The notes under the pieces: model-generated | The model's database searches: none | Told to the model about the DNA's origin: nothing | The model's input: only the letters and a program-made list of their open reading frames with translations | Source of the DNA: Cylicocyclus nassatus | Lineage: Eukaryota > Nematoda > Chromadorea > Rhabditida > Strongylidae | Direction of reading: 5' to 3' | Length of the DNA: 64,000 nucleotides | NCBI GenBank assembly: GCA_958299035.1 | Contig: CATQJL010000112.1 | Coordinates: forward strand, 9,400,880 to 9,464,879 | Shown here: in pieces, positions 11,412 through 22,015 of the stretch | Numbering within the stretch: position 1 is the stretch's first letter | Layout: every line of letters starts with the position of its first letter | Made by a program: the position numbers and the translations under genes

Positions 11412-13324
11412 ACAGATTCACTCATTCTACTCGATACAGGTATTGATATATTCTTCAATAGGGAAAAGCAAGCTCTACAAGATGGCCTTCAAGCGTGTGC
11501 GTCAAGTCTGCTCCACATTGAGTTTGAAAGCCATAATATAAATAGTTCTCATTATCCGAGGGTCAACAAGGTCGAAGGTTCCAAAAATAAACGTGTTTGG
11601 ATCTAAAAAAAACGCTGCGAACTCACAACTTGCTCATGCATATACCGTCCACATCAGACATTCATTACACATAATAACTGTTGTAATTTTTTCTGCCTAG
11701 AAACTGAGTAAACGAATGTCTGTTTTTAATGTAATGCTGTGCTATCAAACATGGTGATACTATACTACAAATTTTCGGTGGTGCAGACATAGTTTTTTAG
11801 TATTCTGGAATTTAGTTTTTGGAATCTAGTTTTTGAGACTATGAAACAATTAGCTCAAACTGTCATTTTTCGAGAACTAGCGCTTGTAGAGAGCTAAAAA
11901 TTATTTCTATGCTTTGGTTTAAAGCTACAAAATTACCTTGTTTTGACAGCCTAACATTGCTTTGGCAAAAACGTGAAATCTTCGTTTCCTCAAATTCTAG
12001 TCAAGGAAAAGATACAGCAGCTGTGTATACGAATGTATGATCCGTGCAGTACACGCTTGAGGAAATCGGGAGTTTGCAGCTTTCTTTGGATGGGAAGTTT
12101 AGTTTTTGTTTTTTGGGAAATGAACTCATTCGATTCTAGCTTCAGACAGCAATGTTGATGCATACGCTTTAAGGCCATCTTCTAGAGTTTGCTTTACTCT
12201 TTAGAAGAATATCCGATACCCATATGTTATGTAGGAAGAATATGACTTAGCGCGACTTAATGTAAATCAAAAAATCATGAGTCAACCCAGTAGTATGTTA
12301 GAATTACATTATCTTTTCAACTATGACCATACACGCAAATTTAGCTTTTAAAACCAGCTTTCAAATTAAACTGATCTCTTTCTGTTTTTTGGCTATAAGC
12401 ATTCAATGTTTACTATTTTTGGTCACCGATGCTTTGCAGAATCAGTGTGACTACAAGTGATAACGAAAGAAGAACCGTAATGAGCATGGTGTAACATCGC
12501 ATAGTAAGATTATGAGATGTTTACTAGTATGTTTTGGTAAACAGGCAGATTAATTATCACAAATCAGAGCTATGACCTTTTATTTATTCGGACTTGTTGT
12601 GCTGCCTTTCACACCTGCACTCCAATCAAAAACAACCCTTTCCTTTGGCGTTATCAATGCGGGATGTAAGAGCAACTACGAGATCTTTGCGGGAAACTTC
12701 AAGAAGGGAAATAACTACCATTATAAAGCGTAGTGTTTGTAAACGTGTGCGCTACGTATGCCTTTTTAAACTGCTTTGTGCGTGGATCGAGTTGAAATGC
12801 ACACATCATTTCGACACCGAGCTGTTGTGCTATTTTTGTGGTGACTCTTACATTTAGGAAAATGAAAGCTTGTCGTGTTTTGACCAAGCACTTTCACACA
12901 GTCGTGTAAATACTGATATAAAAGTGCTGTCATATCTCAAACGTTCTCTACAAATCCTCATATGTACAAGACTATTCGATTCACTGATGCACTGTCGCAA
13001 CAAGTACCTCTTTTACAATGCATTTTTTGACACGTATTGGGTTCATAGTGAACTGTTGAAGTCTATTCGCATGTGCAGACTCTTTTAGTTAGAAGTACAG
13101 CACTATTACCGTTTTTGACATGCAACAATAGTCTTATAAACCTTTGTTTCTGTAAGAAAACTTTACAAACAGCCCATACATTTCGGCCACCCTGTAAATG
13201 TGCATTTTCCAAAACTGCGTCGTACCAGTAACGATTTTTGTTAGGAAGAGGAGATCATGTGAACTCTCAAACGACTGCGGAATGGGGGGGGGGGGGAGGG
13301 GGAGAGGCAAGCGGGCCGTGTATT
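11412..13324. other. Intergenic, nothing recognised
   Basis: No gene, RNA gene or repeat pair recognised; open frames are short and without domain character. Confidence 0.4.
13284..13296. repeat. 13-G homopolymer run
   Basis: Thirteen consecutive G, followed by AGGGGGAG, a G-quadruplex-capable stretch on the plus strand. Confidence 0.95.
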
Positions 13325-13395
13325 TGCGCTTTTTTGCCCTGATCAGTCGAACTTTGGGGCGTGATGTAACCTTCAGTGAGCTGTACATCCTTCAT
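13325..13395. repeat. Dispersed repeat fragment, also at 21910 and 63917
   Basis: GCGCTTTTTTGC, TTTGGGGCGTG and AACCTTCAGTGAGC occur here in the same order and orientation as in 21950-22015. The first part recurs at the end of the window. This copy is the most diverged. Confidence 0.55.
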
Positions 13396-13402
13396 TATCG
13401 CA

Positions 13403-13439
13403 CCAGTTCAAAGCGCCGCCTCGCGGCGCTTTGAACTGG
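13403..13439. repeat. Perfect 16-bp hairpin heading a long repeat
   Basis: CCAGTTCAAAGCGCCG (13403-13418) is perfectly complementary to CGGCGCTTTGAACTGG (13424-13439) with a 5-nt loop. It is followed by a GT tract and a region shared with 16081 onward. It stands alone upstream of no recognisable gene, so it is treated as a repeat landmark rather than a terminator. Confidence 0.85.
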
Positions 13440-15150
13440 CTGTGTGTGTGTGAAGTAGAATGTGAGTGAGAATTAAGAGTTTTGAAGTTTTGTAGCAAAG
13501 GAGCAAATTTTTACACGTAGAACCCAAAGGTCATTAAAGTCAATTAGTCGCAAATCCTGGTCCTTTGCGGGTTTTTTGAGCCAAGCTGCTCTCCTCCTCC
13601 TCCCCCCTCCCCATTCCCCTACACAAAGTTAGTGCATATGGAACTGCCTGAGATACTAATTTTTCTCGCATTCCCACTCTCCAGCCCTAAAGCATTGTAA
13701 GGAAATGTCACTTTTATGTTTACATCCGGTTCTCATCCAGCCACGCTGGCCAAATCTGAAATGATGCGCTCCGCAACGCTTCAGCTGGAACTCACCGCGT
13801 TGAAACCTGTGCTCCTTCATTTTCATAACTCCCCGGGCTGCTATAAGCGCGCAAATGCAGCGACCCTTTGCGTTGGCGCCGATTTCTTCCAACGTTTTGG
13901 CTAACGACTGAGACATACTGTAGTCGCCAAAATTTCTTTTTTCTCCTACATCTAGCGAGGATCCTCGGATGCTGCAAAACTTTAGACAAAAGGCCATCTC
14001 GCACTCGACAAAAAAGTCCTGGCCATGTGCACTTCTCACTGTTCCCATCTCCCTTGCTCCTCACAGTAAATGTCCCCCTAAACTGTTGTATAATACTTCC
14101 ACTTCCTTTGGACTTTCTTCTCTTATTTCTTCTCAAAATTGAATCAGAAAAAATTTAACTCAACATTCCTTGAAACACCTGGCCACCATTCAAACGTCCA
14201 AACTCAAAATTTTACAGCTAAAGTCATCTTTCTCTTTGCAAAATTCTTTTTGGAAGCGGCAAAACATCTAACTCTTAATATTCCCCTCCGGTTTTACAAA
14301 CTGCCCCACATCCTTGTAATTTCGTCAAAGTGCTTCAAAATCACTTCAGGCTTATCTTAATAGGCTCATGTAAATTCTATGGAAAGACCTACTATCAAAA
14401 GGTGTTTGTGTTGTCATCTGAAGCAAATTTCGTTGCTCATACGATTTTGAGACTGCTATATTTTGATAAAACTGCTCTGAAAATTCAGAAATTTCATACT
14501 TCTTATACTATAACTTTAGTTGATGGTTGGTGACGCCAACTTGCATTCCATTTTGTATCTTAATCATAGCTGAAATATTAGCGGATTTAGCATAGAGCTT
14601 TCTTGGGAAACTTCGATTACGATCGCAATGACTTTCTTTTACATACTTTCGAACTTTTCGGGTTTGGAAAAAATCCGGAAATTCAGGGGTAAAGTTCTTT
14701 TGTTAGCTGTTAGCTCGTACGCTTTCCTAGCTAGGAGAACTTTTGCGCCCAAGTTTGAAGAAGTTTCAAAGCGATTTGCGTCACTACGCTGTTAGCTTTT
14801 GGAGGATAATATTTCTTACATTCTGCTTTAGCTATGTGGAAAGTTCCGACAATTGTGAGATGTCACTGATAGAACCGTGCTCACGCTTTATTATGGAGTA
14901 TGATGCTGAATTAACCAAAAACAGACAGCTTCGTTGTGGGTTCTTTCTAGGAAACACTCACTTAGCATGTGACAAACGAAATTTGGGAAACCGCTACTTT
15001 CTTGCTGAAATTTTCACAACAGGAATCGTGGTGAAAGGAAAAAATTAGTGAGAAGTTTCCCAAAACAGCTTTGGTGCGGATTGTTCAAGTTAGAAAGTAT
15101 TTAGGCATTTGCTGAATGAAGTTTTATGATTTCTTCTAAAAACGGTTTTA
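13440..15150. repeat. Diverged long repeat, copy A
   Basis: Blocks matching copy B (16081-17560) in order: GTGTGTGTGAAGT plus an AATGTGA box; TTCTCGCATTC with an ACTCT box; CGATCGCA(A/T)TGAC with CTTTTACAT; TTCCTAGCT; and CACGCTGT/CTACGCTGT with a downstream TTTGGA. Overall similarity is modest and indel-rich, so this is an old duplication or two old insertions of one element. Boundaries are approximate. No coding frame survives in both copies. Confidence 0.55.
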
Positions 15151-16010
15151 TCGCAGCTTCCAAGCACTTGATGGAAAACTTGGGAAGACAACAACTTTTT
15201 TCGCCAGAATATCTAGCAGATTTTCTTAGACTTATGGTGTATTTTCAAAGAAGTGCTCCTGAAAAAAAAAATCATGGGTAGAAGTTATGCTCATGGAGTC
15301 AAAGTGCGAGAAGTTTGCAAAAAAAAAGATTCGACGATAAACCACTTACGGAAGAATTTTATGAATGCAGATCACACTCAAAAAGTCAAAGGGACAGCCT
15401 AAATTTACCAAGTACGGATATGGTGCAACTTTTTTTTAGGAGAAACACAGTAAGCACTGTGGAATTGAACAAACAACGGTGCTTCTTTCAACCAAAAGAG
15501 TACTAATTATAAAAGATAAGGATAAAAGAAACCTAAAAATTGCAGCTTTTTTGCTGCAATAAATGTTATGTATTTTTTGAACATATAAGGTACAAAAATT
15601 ACCAGATTTGAGGAAACAACGCATGTGTACCATCTACATATGTGATTCCATATGTGGATTGGGTAGATTTTTAGGGAAGCTACATGTGGAGGTGCATTTC
15701 AAAGTGACAGAACGATTCTGAATGTTGTAAACTGACCTGCTCCTATTCTTTCCGTAGTCGAGTTTCTTTTGGAAATAAGCGATTTGACTTATAGTGGAAA
15801 TACAGTAGATCGATGCTAACGCTGACAGCGTTTAGCTTGTCTAGTGATTGCACCTTTTTGGTTATACCACTTGATCAACATCATCTAAGACAGGCATCAC
15901 TTCCGTTATGAGTCATCGATTGTGGCTGGGTCGGACCGTAAGCGTAAACAGTCTGGAAGCGGGCGGGAAAGCTAAAGTTAAGATAGAGTCGACAAACATC
16001 CATTGCCCTA

Positions 16011-16040
16011 ATGGGGGTGCTCGCGCTTTATTATAGAGTA
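16011..16040. repeat. ATGGGGGTGCT(A/C)GCGCTTTAT motif, copy 1
   Basis: A 30-nt motif nearly identical to 18286-18315; looser versions are at 14877-14900 and 18704-18725. It abuts the hairpin at 16041. It looks like a conserved terminus of a small transposon family. Confidence 0.55.
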
Positions 16041-16080
16041 CCAGTCCAAAGCGCCGCTTCGGGGCGCCGCTTTGGACTGG
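16041..16080. repeat. Hairpin heading long repeat copy B
   Basis: CCAGTCCAAAGCGCCGC pairs with GCGCCGCTTTGGACTGG (16 of 17). It is homologous to 13403-13439, with T:A in one copy replaced by C:G in the other at the matched stem position. Confidence 0.8.
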
Positions 16081-17560
16081 CTGTGTGTGTGAAGTGGGAA
16101 TGTGACTGAAAGTTAGAACCTTTGAGGATTTGTAGCGAACCTTTTCCTCTCCAAAAGTATGGCATGGATTTGAGCACGTAGTGAACCCAGAAGTTATCAA
16201 AGTAACGGATCTTTCCTGCTTTCGGAAGTTTCGGAAATTTTCTCATGAAAATTGGCAACAGAATTATGAATGCTCCCCCCCCCCCCAGCTTTTTCTAACC
16301 GCACCCATTTCCTTGAGACACGAATTTACAGATACTTAATTCACATATGCTCGAATCTTATATAATCGTGCGTTTTGCTATCCCAGTCTTTCAAGGTTTC
16401 CCTCCCCTCAACTCATTAACCCAGTAACTTCTTAATCAACTTTGCTGAAGTACCACTCTCTTCTCGCATTCTCACACTCTTCAGTTCTGAGGACATTAGT
16501 CGTAGGAGGCCGTTCTGATTCACGCTTCGAAGTTGCCCCCAAATCTGCTTATTCAAATGTTCAGTCTGATCACGATTTAGACAGGCTTAGCCTGAGTTCT
16601 CCATGCTGCGAAGTTTCTCGGATGCTCTCAAACTTTTACACGTCAAAAAACGTAACGCAAAAAAATTTTGTGATTGAAGCGCCCGTCCCAAACCCGATAA
16701 AGTAATCCCAGCCATGTGCACTCTTCCCACCCGGGGCCGTTTCCCACATTTGACCCTCCAAACTGCCTTAGAACCCCCTTCCCCCCCCCCCCCCCAGGAG
16801 CTTCAATGAGACTACTTTCATCTCTTCCCGAAATTAAACTAAAGAAAATTCGAATTGTTATTTTTGAAAATATATAGCCAACATTGGAACTACCAAATCT
16901 AAAGCTTTTCAAATTCGAACACTCCCTTTTTCTTTTCAGAAGTATTCTTTTTGAGAGCGTCATAATTTCTCTTCTATTTCAAGAAACTCTCGTTCGTGTT
17001 TTATGAAGTTCCCAAAATATCCAGCATCCTTGCAATTCATACGTAGGCTCCAAAATCGATCATTTTTCAGGTCATCTTATTGAGCAAGCTCAAATTCTTG
17101 AAGGAACCTTCTTAAAGGTGTTCATGCTTCTAGCTGCTCACCTAGGAAGATCTCGTTTCTTATACAATTTTAAGGTTGTGCAATATTCTGGCAAAGCTGC
17201 GCTGTACGTTGGTAAAGCTTTAGTTTACGTAAAGCTAAGTTGCATGCCACCTTGTCTCTTATTCGTAGCTGAGATACTAAAGGCAGATTCATACAGCATT
17301 TAGTCCTAATATATCAAACGCGATCGCATTGACATTCTTTTACATTACTCTTCGAATTTTTGATGTTTGAAGGAAAACTCGGGAGGTTGAAAGTGTTCTT
17401 TAGAGTTTACTTTTCCTAGCTGAAGAAGGTTTTTGCATCCAGCTTTCATCGAGTCTTAAGACAGTTTGCATGACCACGCTGTATTCGTTTGGAAAAATAG
17501 TGTTTCGTACAATTGTTGGCAACTATCTAAAAGGTTCACACAGTATTGGGATGTCAACTC
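16081..17560. repeat. Diverged long repeat, copy B
   Basis: Partner of 13440-15150, about 2.6 kb downstream in the same orientation. It contains C-runs at 16275-16286 (12 C) and 16781-16795 (15 C). The shared CTGTGTGTGTGAAGT start and CGATCGCATTGAC block anchor the alignment. Confidence 0.55.
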
Positions 17561-20294
17561 AATGGAGTCCAAAAATTTCGAAGTTCATCAACTTTGACAA
17601 ACATCTTTGCATAATTGAAAAGAAGAAAATCTAAAGAGCCTGTGGTGTAGACATTTCAGACAAAGTGCTTATTCATGAAAAATCGTAGACAAAAATTGTC
17701 CAGAGCAAAGTTTGCGAGAATCCTTCAAAAACAGATTTAGTGCAGTTTACCTGGAATAATAACATTCACTAAGCACTTCACGGAGAACTTCTTCTTGCTG
17801 AGATACGTTAACAGAAAAATTAGAAGGACAGAATAATTGAAGATTTGGCGCAGCTCTTACGGTGAGGAAACATACTAAGCACTCGAGAAACGGACTATGG
17901 AAGACTGCAGTATAATAAATACCTAACTTTTCCGAAAAACTTATGCTCCCCTCCAAATTACACGCTCCATATTAGAAATAGAGAAGCGAGATGTAAAAAA
18001 AGAACGTAATGGTGCTGAGATAATGTACAAACGATTTGGCCAACCCTTGATGATTTTCGAAATGAAGCTATTACTGTCAATGGAACAGCTTAATCAATTC
18101 AGCCAGTTCAAGTGGTGTTAATTTCGCTGCTTTTAGTGCCAACCCATGAACATCGCTAGAGAACATGACTGAAAACTCTGGAGGCAGCATTGTATGACGT
18201 CATCAGCGCAACTCATCTTGGCCGCCGGGCGCGTTGCCATTAGTGGTAAACAACACCGGAACATACACACACCATGCTGACTCACATGGGGGTGCTAGCG
18301 CTTTATATAATAGTATGGATGATGCTTTGCCAACAACTAGCGATACAGAATTTTCCACGAGCACTCCTTGAAGACTTCTGGGCGTGTGAGATCTTTCGAC
18401 GAGCGCTCATCATTTGACTAGTAAAAATGCAATTTTCACGGGCAAATCATCACTTTTTGAAAAGTTGTTAGTGATCGGATGTCAAGAACGAAAATGTCAA
18501 CATCTACTTTCACAAACTTTTTTTCTTACAAGGTAAGCATGAAATGTCGAAGTGGACTTTTTGTTGGATGTATACCATAGGAGTGCACAAACCTTGATTC
18601 CGAATCCGCCTTCTCAATCTGCGAATTTGCGGACGACAAGCTATGGGCGTTAATTGGAGAAAAAATATTGAAAGTGCACATAAGACAGAAGCCGTAGTAT
18701 TTTTCTAGCGCTTTATAAATAGTGATAATAATCAGAGCACTCTACTGGATGAATACTCTGCGATAGAAAATATATCACACTTAGTTGTTTTATTCGAGTG
18801 CTAGTAAGATTCCAGCAACTCATTCTATGCTAAATGCACCATTTGCTCCCTCCATGAATGTTCCGCAGATAGGGAAGGCAGACTGAACAGCGTTTCATGC
18901 TTTTCGATATCGTTTACATCCTGTGGCGACTCGGTGGACTCATGGCACTTAGATGTAACCCGAGGCGTGATGCTCGCCCAATACTAAGCGACGTACCTAT
19001 CCTACTGCGCACTTAACGCGCAACCGAAAGAAACATGAGGTAGATTAACTGATTTATCCTTATGACAACAAACTACATTCAAAATAGACAAAAAATACTA
19101 AACCAAGAACAGGTTACTACTACTGCTGCGAAACACGGGACGAGGATCCCATGCTACCTATGCGCGTCTACAAGCAATCTCAAAAATACATGTGGCTCCC
19201 GAGGTTTCGCGCAACAAATCCACTGCGCAACGCAGGCTACAAACGACGGCAAGTCCTCTCCAGCTCCTGTAGATAGATGTTAAAATTCCAACTTGACACG
19301 CAATTCCGATAAGTACCACGGCGCGTCGAAATGCGCTAACAGGGAGAATTCGATTTTTAATCCAAAGAGCACCCGGCTCAACTGCTCCTGAATCCAGCTA
19401 GGCCCAAATGAAGCCGAATCAATGCTAGACAGAGCCAAATAGCATTTAAATTCTTCCAGTTTCAGAAGTATATTGCGTCCTTTGACTGTGTAAACGTTGT
19501 TACCAATACTGAAGTGAATTTTTGGAAATCCATCGCAGTCCGCATAGTAAATATCTTCTTCCATACTGTAATACAACAAAAATAATTATTGAAATGCTTC
19601 CAACATTTTCAATACTTTGTGTATGGGAGTATGTGTACATTTTTCTACTTTGTATAATGAGTGCCGGAAGAAAAAGGAGGGAAAGGTGAAGCAGCCGCGC
19701 TAGATATCGGGTTTTACAATTCATCCTTAATGGATTAAGTGTGGCATGTTGCAGAATGTGGCGCACGCCGTAGAAAATTCCTTTTCGGAGTGGTTTTGTA
19801 AAATGATCAAATTTCGTGTGCGAATAACGCAGAAAGCAACCACTGAGCGAGTGTGACTATGAGAGAGTGGCACGGCCATTAATGACATCATTTATAATAT
19901 GGGGTGCATTACTTTTGTCAATTCGATTTTATCAAAGGCAGTGTCTCATTCAAATTTGAATACCGGAGCTTTGCATATTACACGCTGCCCAGGTTGCCGA
20001 TTACGAACTATTTGATTGCAGTTTTCTTGAAACAGAGGATGCCGATCTGGTTGGACTTGAGCAGGGGTTTTTTTGGGAACCGTATGAGAGAACCCATGAA
20101 GATCCCCACTTCTCAGTCTCGGCGAGACACTGCCTTCAACACTTGGACACCGTTATGTGTGACAAAAGGGGATCGAAAGTTCTATGTCATGATTAATGCT
20201 TAGAAATATGCATGCGCCTTATGTATCTTCGAGCAACTTTCTTTATCACAGGCCTAAGGCATACCTCACGCATTTTTAGTCGCTGCGCGATCTG
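17561..20294. other. Intergenic with small repeat motifs only
   Basis: Holds the second ATGGGGGTGCT motif copy (18286-18315) and a looser one (18704-18725). No gene recognised. Confidence 0.4.
18286..18315. repeat. ATGGGGGTGCTAGCGCTTTAT motif, copy 2
   Basis: Near-identical to 16011-16040 over about 30 nt, then the sequences diverge. Confidence 0.55.
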
Positions 20295-21213
20295 GCATTG
20301 TCGTCCTCACCCCATTAGTCGGTCAGTGGACGGATTCAAATTTGAACAAGAGCAGGCCAGTGGCGGCAGAGCGCGACACCTGCTCTCAGTTCATGTTTTG
20401 CGCATGTTTCTTTATGGTTTTTTCACTGTAGTTGTTTGTTAACCTTCGTGTTATGAATGTGTTCGTTTTAAACCACTATTTTATCGTTATCGATTTGTAC
20501 TGCTATGCTCGTTACTTCAAGTCTGATTACAATTACAGAAATTATACAGATGGGAACCTCTGCTGTAAATCTTTTTTGTAAGTAGTATGTGCAGAAGTGT
20601 TGTTTTAGTGATCAACGTCACAAAAGTTTGCCATGCATCGTTTCTAGAAGCTTAAATAAGATCACACAAATAAAAACCAAGCATAACTGCGCGAAACAAT
20701 ACTCAACAATAACAAAACGCAAATTTGACTAGGAACATTAGCTTAGTACATACGGGCCCCGTAAAATCCAATTGCTCACGCGTCGTTTTGTACACCAACG
20801 CGGCGCGGTTGGAAACGTTTGGTCCCGAAGCGCTACAGGCTTTTTGCGAGCGACAATGAGCGCGCACCCTTTTCACATGCATTTTTTTAATTTGTGAAGG
20901 GAGCTTTCGTCAAGATATACCTTGCATTGACGAGAACAACATGAAAGTTAAAGAAAGATCTCCTGGAATATAGTGAACGCCGACATTCGTTCGCGACGAC
21001 CGCTCGCTTACGCTGGTGTTCAAGGCACGGCGCGGGCAATTAGGTTTTACGGCGCCTATAGATTAACAAGCAACAGTGTAAAAAACCAAAAAGAAATATG
21101 CGTAGTTTTGAACTGAGGGTTTGAGTGGCGCGCTCTGCCGCGATCGGCCTGCCCCAGTTTGAATTCGAATTCGTGCACTGAGCCGACTAGTGGGGTGAGG
21201 ACGACTATACTGC
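20295..21213. mobile_element. GC-rich foldback element with about 150-bp arms
   Basis: Left arm 20295-20443 (from TCGTCCTCACCCCATTAGTC through GCAGAGCGCG to GTTAA) is an imperfect inverse complement of 21062-21213 (TTAAC... CGCGCTCTGC ... GGGGTGAGGACGA). No transposase is seen. A smaller inverted-repeat element lies between the arms. Confidence 0.75.
20755..21057. mobile_element. About 300-bp inverted-repeat element nested in the foldback
   Basis: GGGCCCCGTAAAATCCAATT at the left is matched by AATTAGGTTTTACGGCGCC at the right (imperfect). The interior is CG-rich (ACGCGTCG, CGGCGCGG, CGAGCGAC), unlike the flanks, suggesting a distinct insertion. Confidence 0.55.
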
Positions 21214-21909
21214 AATGACTGTTTATAACTGGTTGTAAGCGCGCTTTACTTGAGCCAAAGGGTCCAGCCAAGGGGCGCGACAATTTTTTTCTCGAAAGGT
21301 GCGTTGCGTTGACCACAATTACAGTTTGCCCCAATCCCACCAGGCCCAAACTAGCATGGCGGGAATCCTCGTCGCTAGGGTTTCGCGGTGACGCTCACGG
21401 CCTGCTTCTCTGCTCTCTCCTATCCTTTTGCTCTTTCCGACAGCGCGCATATGCAGCGCAAACGCTTAGCGCTGCAAGCGCCCAAATTTACGCCGACGGT
21501 TCGGCCTGATCCCGATTGGAGCAGACTGTACCTAAAATTTTTTGGGATGTCCTAAAATTTTGTTTGCTCATAACTTCGAGATTCCACAAAACGGGGCATG
21601 GTCGCCGTCGAAAAATATTATTACAAGGTATTTTCAATGAATTTCCAAAAAGTTTTGAAAGTTATTCAAGTTGCTTACAAGTATGAACAGAAGTTAGTTG
21701 GCACATTTTTGTAGCTCATATAAGATCGCGAAAGATCAATGCGCCACTGTCGTGCGGGTATCCTCAGCGACAAAGCATCTTTTCTTAGAGTCATTCTTTC
21801 TCTGAATCTGATGAATTATGACAGAGTTGTGTTGATTATCTGTTATCACAACTGCTCACAAACAAATGGTCAAAATCTCAGACCGAGGCTAATTCATACA
21901 AGCCGCATA

Positions 21910-22015
21910 CAATAACTCAGATAATCGCCGGAGGCAGGCGGTTCGCAAACACGCGCTTTTTTGCAAGCGTCAGCAAATTTTGGGGCGTGGCCAAACCTTC
22001 AGTGAGCGGTACTTC
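21910..22015. repeat. Dispersed repeat, copy 2
   Basis: CAGATAATCGCCGG, GCAAACACGCGCTTTT and TTTGGGGCGTGGCCAAA are shared in order with 63917-64000; the right part also matches 13325-13395. Confidence 0.75.

Noticed and set aside
13656..14136. Minus-strand open frames of 114-130 codons
   Set aside because: They overlap each other in different frames within an old repeat and are not preserved in the partner copy at 16.3-16.9 kb.
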